The notes under the pieces: model-generated
The model's input: the letters and a program-made list of their open reading frames with translations, nothing else
What the model was told of the DNA's origin: nothing
Databases searched by the model: none
Origin: Chloroflexota bacterium
Lineage (GTDB): Bacteria; Chloroflexota; Anaerolineae; UBA1429
Direction: 5' to 3'
Assembly (NCBI GenBank): GCA_012513595.1
Contig: JAAZBY010000058.1
Location: forward strand, 1 to 17,884
Length of the DNA: 17,884 nt
Made by a program: the position numbers and the translations under genes
Part shown: positions 14,917-17,884 of the stretch, piece after piece
Layout: the number at the start of each line of letters is the position of its first letter
Position numbering within the stretch: position 1 is the first letter of the stretch

Positions 14917-17884
14917 GTGGCCTACGAGACGCCTTCCAGGGCGCCCTCCCGGCGCCGCAATATTCCCGCGCTGGCCTACCATCTCCTGGTGGGCTTCTTG
15001 GGGTTGGCCGTCCTGGTGGTCCTGGGGCTGCGGGCTGAACACATGCCCGACTGGCTGACCGTGGCGACCTTCACCCTGCTCTCTATTGGGGTCAAGAGCC
15101 TCGGCTTCCGTGTGGTGCGCAAGGTGACGCACAGCCTGGTCGGCATTGTAGACCTGGCGGCGCTGTTCACCTTTGGGCCGTTTGGCGGCGCGCTGGTCGC
15201 CGCGGTGTCGAGCGGGGTGTGCCGCGCGGCCGACGCCGAGCACGGCCAGCTCTGGCCCACGGGAGGGCGCTGGCAGGCGGTGCTGTTTACCTGCGGGTTG
15301 AACGTGCTAAAGCTCGCCTCGGCCGGCGGGGTCTACGTGGTCTGCGGGGGCGTGCTGCCCCTGGCGGTGATCACCTGGCGGGGGCTGCTGCCGGTGCTGG
15401 CGGCCAGCGTGACCCTTTTCACGGTGGACCACCTCTCCTGGGCGGCCTCTACCTTCTTCCTGGAAGGGCGCACGGGGTTGGCGTACTTTGTACAGAACAT
15501 CCTGCCCTACTCGCTGCTGGTGGAACTGATGCCGCTGCCGGTGTCGGCGGCCGTTGCCGCCTCCAGGCACACCAGCGGCCCGCTCTTCCTCATCATCGGG
15601 GTGACGGTTCTGGCCGTCTCCTACGTGCTGCAGACGCTGATGGTCTCGCTGAGCCGAGAGCGCCGCCACGTGCGCGAGCTGTCCACCATCAGCGCGCTGG
15701 GCCACGGTCTCTTGAACGCCCGGCTGGATGTGCACTCGCTCTGCGGGCTGATCTACCGCAGCAGCCTGCAGATCGTCGCTACACCCGTCTTTGCCCTGCA
15801 ACTGCAAGAGACCGCTGAGAGCCCCGCCCTGGTGTATGCCATGGTGGAGCATCGCGAGGCGAGCCTGCCCGATCCGCTCTTCACGGCAGACACCTTTGTG
15901 GCCGTCGCGCAGGCGCGCCAGGCTTTGGCGGTGCCCGATTTTGCTGATAGCAACCTGAAACCCCTGCCGCTCGGCCCGGCGGCCCGCAGTGGCCTGTACG
16001 TGCCAGTGATTCGCGGCGACGAGCTGCTGGGCGTGCTGTCTCTGCAAAGCCCCGAAAAGGACGCCTTCACCCCGGAGGACCGCGCCGCCGTCGAGCTGCT
16101 GGCCGCCCAGGCGGCCATGGGCCTGCAGACCACGCGCCTCTACCAGCGCGAACGGCAGCGCGCTACGCAGCTGCTGGCCATTGCCCGGGTCAGCCGCAAG
16201 GTGGCGGCCATCCAGGGCCTGCCCGACCTGTTCGCCGACACCGCCAGGCTGGTGGCCGACACGTTTGGCTACTACCACGTGACCATTTTCACCGCCGACC
16301 CTGAGGCGCAGCGCATCCAGTTTGAGGCGGCCTCCTCCGCCTACATCCAGCAGAGGGGCCTGAACGCGCCCTGGGGCGAGGGGCTGATCGGCAACGCCGC
16401 CCGCGATGGGCGGACCATCCTGGCCAGCGATGTCGCGCTGGACCCACGCTTCCGCTCCGACGATGCCCTGCCCGAGACGCTCTCCGAGATCACCGTGCCG
16501 CTGATGGCCGAGGGGCGCCTGGTGGGGGTGCTCGACGTCCAGAGCAACGAGCGCGACGCCTTTAGCGAGAACGACCGCTTCGTGCTGGAGACGCTGGGCG
16601 CCCAGGTCGCCATCGCCATCGAGCACAACCGTATGCACCAGGCGCAACAGGTGCAGGCCTGGGTGTCCACCGCGCTGCAGCAGGCCGCCGAGGCGATTGC
16701 GGCTAACCCGGCCACCCCGGAGGATGCCCTCGATGCCGTCGCCAGGCTGGCCCTCATGCTGGCTGGCGTGGAGCGCTGCGTCATCTTTACCTGGGCCGAC
16801 GAGGCCGCCGCCTACACGGCGCTGGCCAGCGAGGGATGGTCGCGCGCGCAGACGGCGCGGCTGCGCTCCGCCACGTACGCGGCCGGCAGCGTGCCGATCC
16901 TCGATCGGCTGCGCACCGAGGGGCAGGTGCTCTGCACCGACGCCGCGGAGCTGGCCGCCGTCCTGCCGACGGAGCCCGGGGACGAGGGCCACAGCGGCCG
17001 GGTGATCGGGCTGCCGCTGCGCTCCAAGGGGGAGTTCGTGGGCGCCATGCTGGTGCAGGAGCTGGACGGCGTGGCCCCCCCGTCGGAACACCATATGACC
17101 ATCCTCACCGGGATCGCCAACCATGCCGCGCTCGGCCTGGACAACGCCCGGCTCTACGCCTCACAGCGCGAGGAGGCCTGGGTGTCCACCGCGCTCCTGC
17201 AGGTGGCCAACTCGATCAACACCACGCTGGACCTCACCGACGCAGCCGCCACCGTGGCGCGGCTGGTGCCGATGCTGGTGGGCGTGGATTGGTGCGCCAT
17301 ATTGGTGTGGGACGAGGAGCGCGGCGCCATCTCGGCGCGGCACGCCTACGGCCTGCCCGAGGCGGCCGTTGAGGCGCTCATGTCGGGCGCGAACGGCTGC
17401 GTGCAGGACGTGCTCGGGCGCGACGAACCCTTGCTGGTCGATGACCCGGTGGCCTCCGGCTGGCTGCCGGCCGGGGCCCTGCCCGCCAGTGTGCAGGGAC
17501 GGGTGGCGGCGCTGCCGCTGCGCGCGCGCTCCAAGCGGCTGGGCGTGCTCCTGGCGGGGCACGGCGCGGCCCAGGGCTTCCCGGGCCGCAGCCTGAGCAT
17601 CCTGTCGGGCATCGCCAACCAGACCTCGCTGGCCATCGAGGCGGCCGAGCTATACGCGCAGACCCTGGCCCAGCAGCGCCTGGAACGGGAGATGGAGCTG
17701 GCGCAGGAGATCCAACAGGCCTTCCTCCCCGAGACCATCCCCGCCCTGGCCGGCTGGCAGGTGGCGGTGGCTTGGCGGGCGGCCCGCGGGGTGGGCGGCG
17801 ACTACTATGACTTTGTGCCGCTGGAGGGCGGGCGGCTGGGCTTCCTGATCGCCGACGTGTCGGACAAGGGGGTTGGCGCGGCGC
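14917..17884 (+). CDS. Membrane protein with four GAF domains and SpoIIE phosphatase (3' end outside window)
   Basis: One open frame runs from GTG 14917 to the window end (989 codons), starting 14 bases after the STAS stop. Residues 1-245 are hydrophobic with several membrane segments (for example YHLLVGFLGLAVLVVLGL near 20-38), a membrane-embedded sensor-like region I do not recognise as a named domain. Four GAF-like domains follow at about 254-410, 419-573, 584-750 and 756-915; the third and fourth open with nearly the same sequence. A coiled linker leads to ELAQEIQQAFLP (927-938) and VGGDYYDFV, the start of a SpoIIE/RsbU PP2C domain with its first metal-binding Asp residues, then IADVSDKGVGAA. 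It should dephosphorylate the STAS proteins in response to ligands or redox signals read by the GAF domains. The GTG start has only GAGAG as a ribosome site; an ATG near residue 43 would lose a membrane segment. Confidence 0.88.
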   Translation, partial: MAYETPSRAPSRRRNIPALAYHLLVGFLGLAVLVVLGLRAEHMPDWLTVATFTLLSIGVKSLGFRVVRKVTHSLVGIVDLAALFTFGPFGGALVAAVSSGVCRAADAEHGQLWPTGGRWQAVLFTCGLNVLKLASAGGVYVVCGGVLPLAVITWRGLLPVLAASVTLFTVDHLSWAASTFFLEGRTGLAYFVQNILPYSLLVELMPLPVSAAVAASRHTSGPLFLIIGVTVLAVSYVLQTLMVSLSRERRHVRELSTISALGHGLLNARLDVHSLCGLIYRSSLQIVATPVFALQLQETAESPALVYAMVEHREASLPDPLFTADTFVAVAQARQALAVPDFADSNLKPLPLGPAARSGLYVPVIRGDELLGVLSLQSPEKDAFTPEDRAAVELLAAQAAMGLQTTRLYQRERQRATQLLAIARVSRKVAAIQGLPDLFADTARLVADTFGYYHVTIFTADPEAQRIQFEAASSAYIQQRGLNAPWGEGLIGNAARDGRTILASDVALDPRFRSDDALPETLSEITVPLMAEGRLVGVLDVQSNERDAFSENDRFVLETLGAQVAIAIEHNRMHQAQQVQAWVSTALQQAAEAIAANPATPEDALDAVARLALMLAGVERCVIFTWADEAAAYTALASEGWSRAQTARLRSATYAAGSVPILDRLRTEGQVLCTDAAELAAVLPTEPGDEGHSGRVIGLPLRSKGEFVGAMLVQELDGVAPPSEHHMTILTGIANHAALGLDNARLYASQREEAWVSTALLQVANSINTTLDLTDAAATVARLVPMLVGVDWCAILVWDEERGAISARHAYGLPEAAVEALMSGANGCVQDVLGRDEPLLVDDPVASGWLPAGALPASVQGRVAALPLRARSKRLGVLLAGHGAAQGFPGRSLSILSGIANQTSLAIEAAELYAQTLAQQRLEREMELAQEIQQAFLPETIPALAGWQVAVAWRAARGVGGDYYDFVPLEGGRLGFLIADVSDKGVGAA

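Overview
The window is GC-rich bacterial DNA that is almost fully coding. Gene content fits a Chloroflexota-like bacterium: a T-box-controlled isoleucyl-tRNA synthetase of an unusual clade, a four-GAF/SpoIIE phosphatase, a DUF4097 membrane protein and an Ldh2-type dehydrogenase. This placement is an inference from gene families, not from a marker gene; another high-GC Gram-positive-like phylum is possible. No tRNA, rRNA, CRISPR array, transposase or phage gene was seen.

Layout. (1) 1-4580, minus strand: a branched-chain amino acid operon transcribed ilvD > ilvB > ilvN > ilvC (ilvC cut by the window edge). It is preceded by a strong promoter (4552-4580), a short reading frame for a 30-residue leader peptide in which 9 of 10 consecutive residues are Ile, Leu or Val, and a strong intrinsic terminator: a classical ribosome-mediated attenuator. 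(2) 4581-4813: intergenic DNA with a small tandem repeat. (3) 4814-6383, minus strand: a membrane-anchored DUF4097 beta-repeat protein and, 4 bases later, a kynurenine formamidase-like cyclase. (4) 6717-7799, plus strand: a membrane-tethered TPR protein. (5) 7822-12329, plus strand: promoter, an isoleucine-type T-box leader with terminator, an AlaX-like trans-editing protein and ileS; the IleRS has GVHH in place of HIGH and PMHKS in place of KMSKS. (6) 12394-13464, minus strand: Ldh2-family malate/lactate dehydrogenase, convergent with ileS across a perfect 14-bp hairpin. (7) 13717 to the end, plus strand: a partner-switching module of STAS protein, HATPase kinase, second STAS protein and a very large membrane/GAF/SpoIIE phosphatase truncated by the window edge.

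How it fits together. The window carries two different RNA sensors of branched-chain amino acid supply. The ilv operon appears to read translation speed through Ile/Leu/Val codons. The alaX-ileS operon reads uncharged tRNA-Ile directly through a T-box. Several promoters share the pattern TTG, 17-base spacer, TGN, TATART. GC-rich perfect hairpins without U-tracts follow ilvD, ilvN, ileS and the first STAS gene. The most notable points are the attenuator, the altered IleRS signature motifs (a change linked to mupirocin hyper-resistance in other IleRS2 proteins), the coupling of an AlaX-like protein lacking the usual zinc Cys to an Ile T-box, and the four-GAF phosphatase with two STAS partners.
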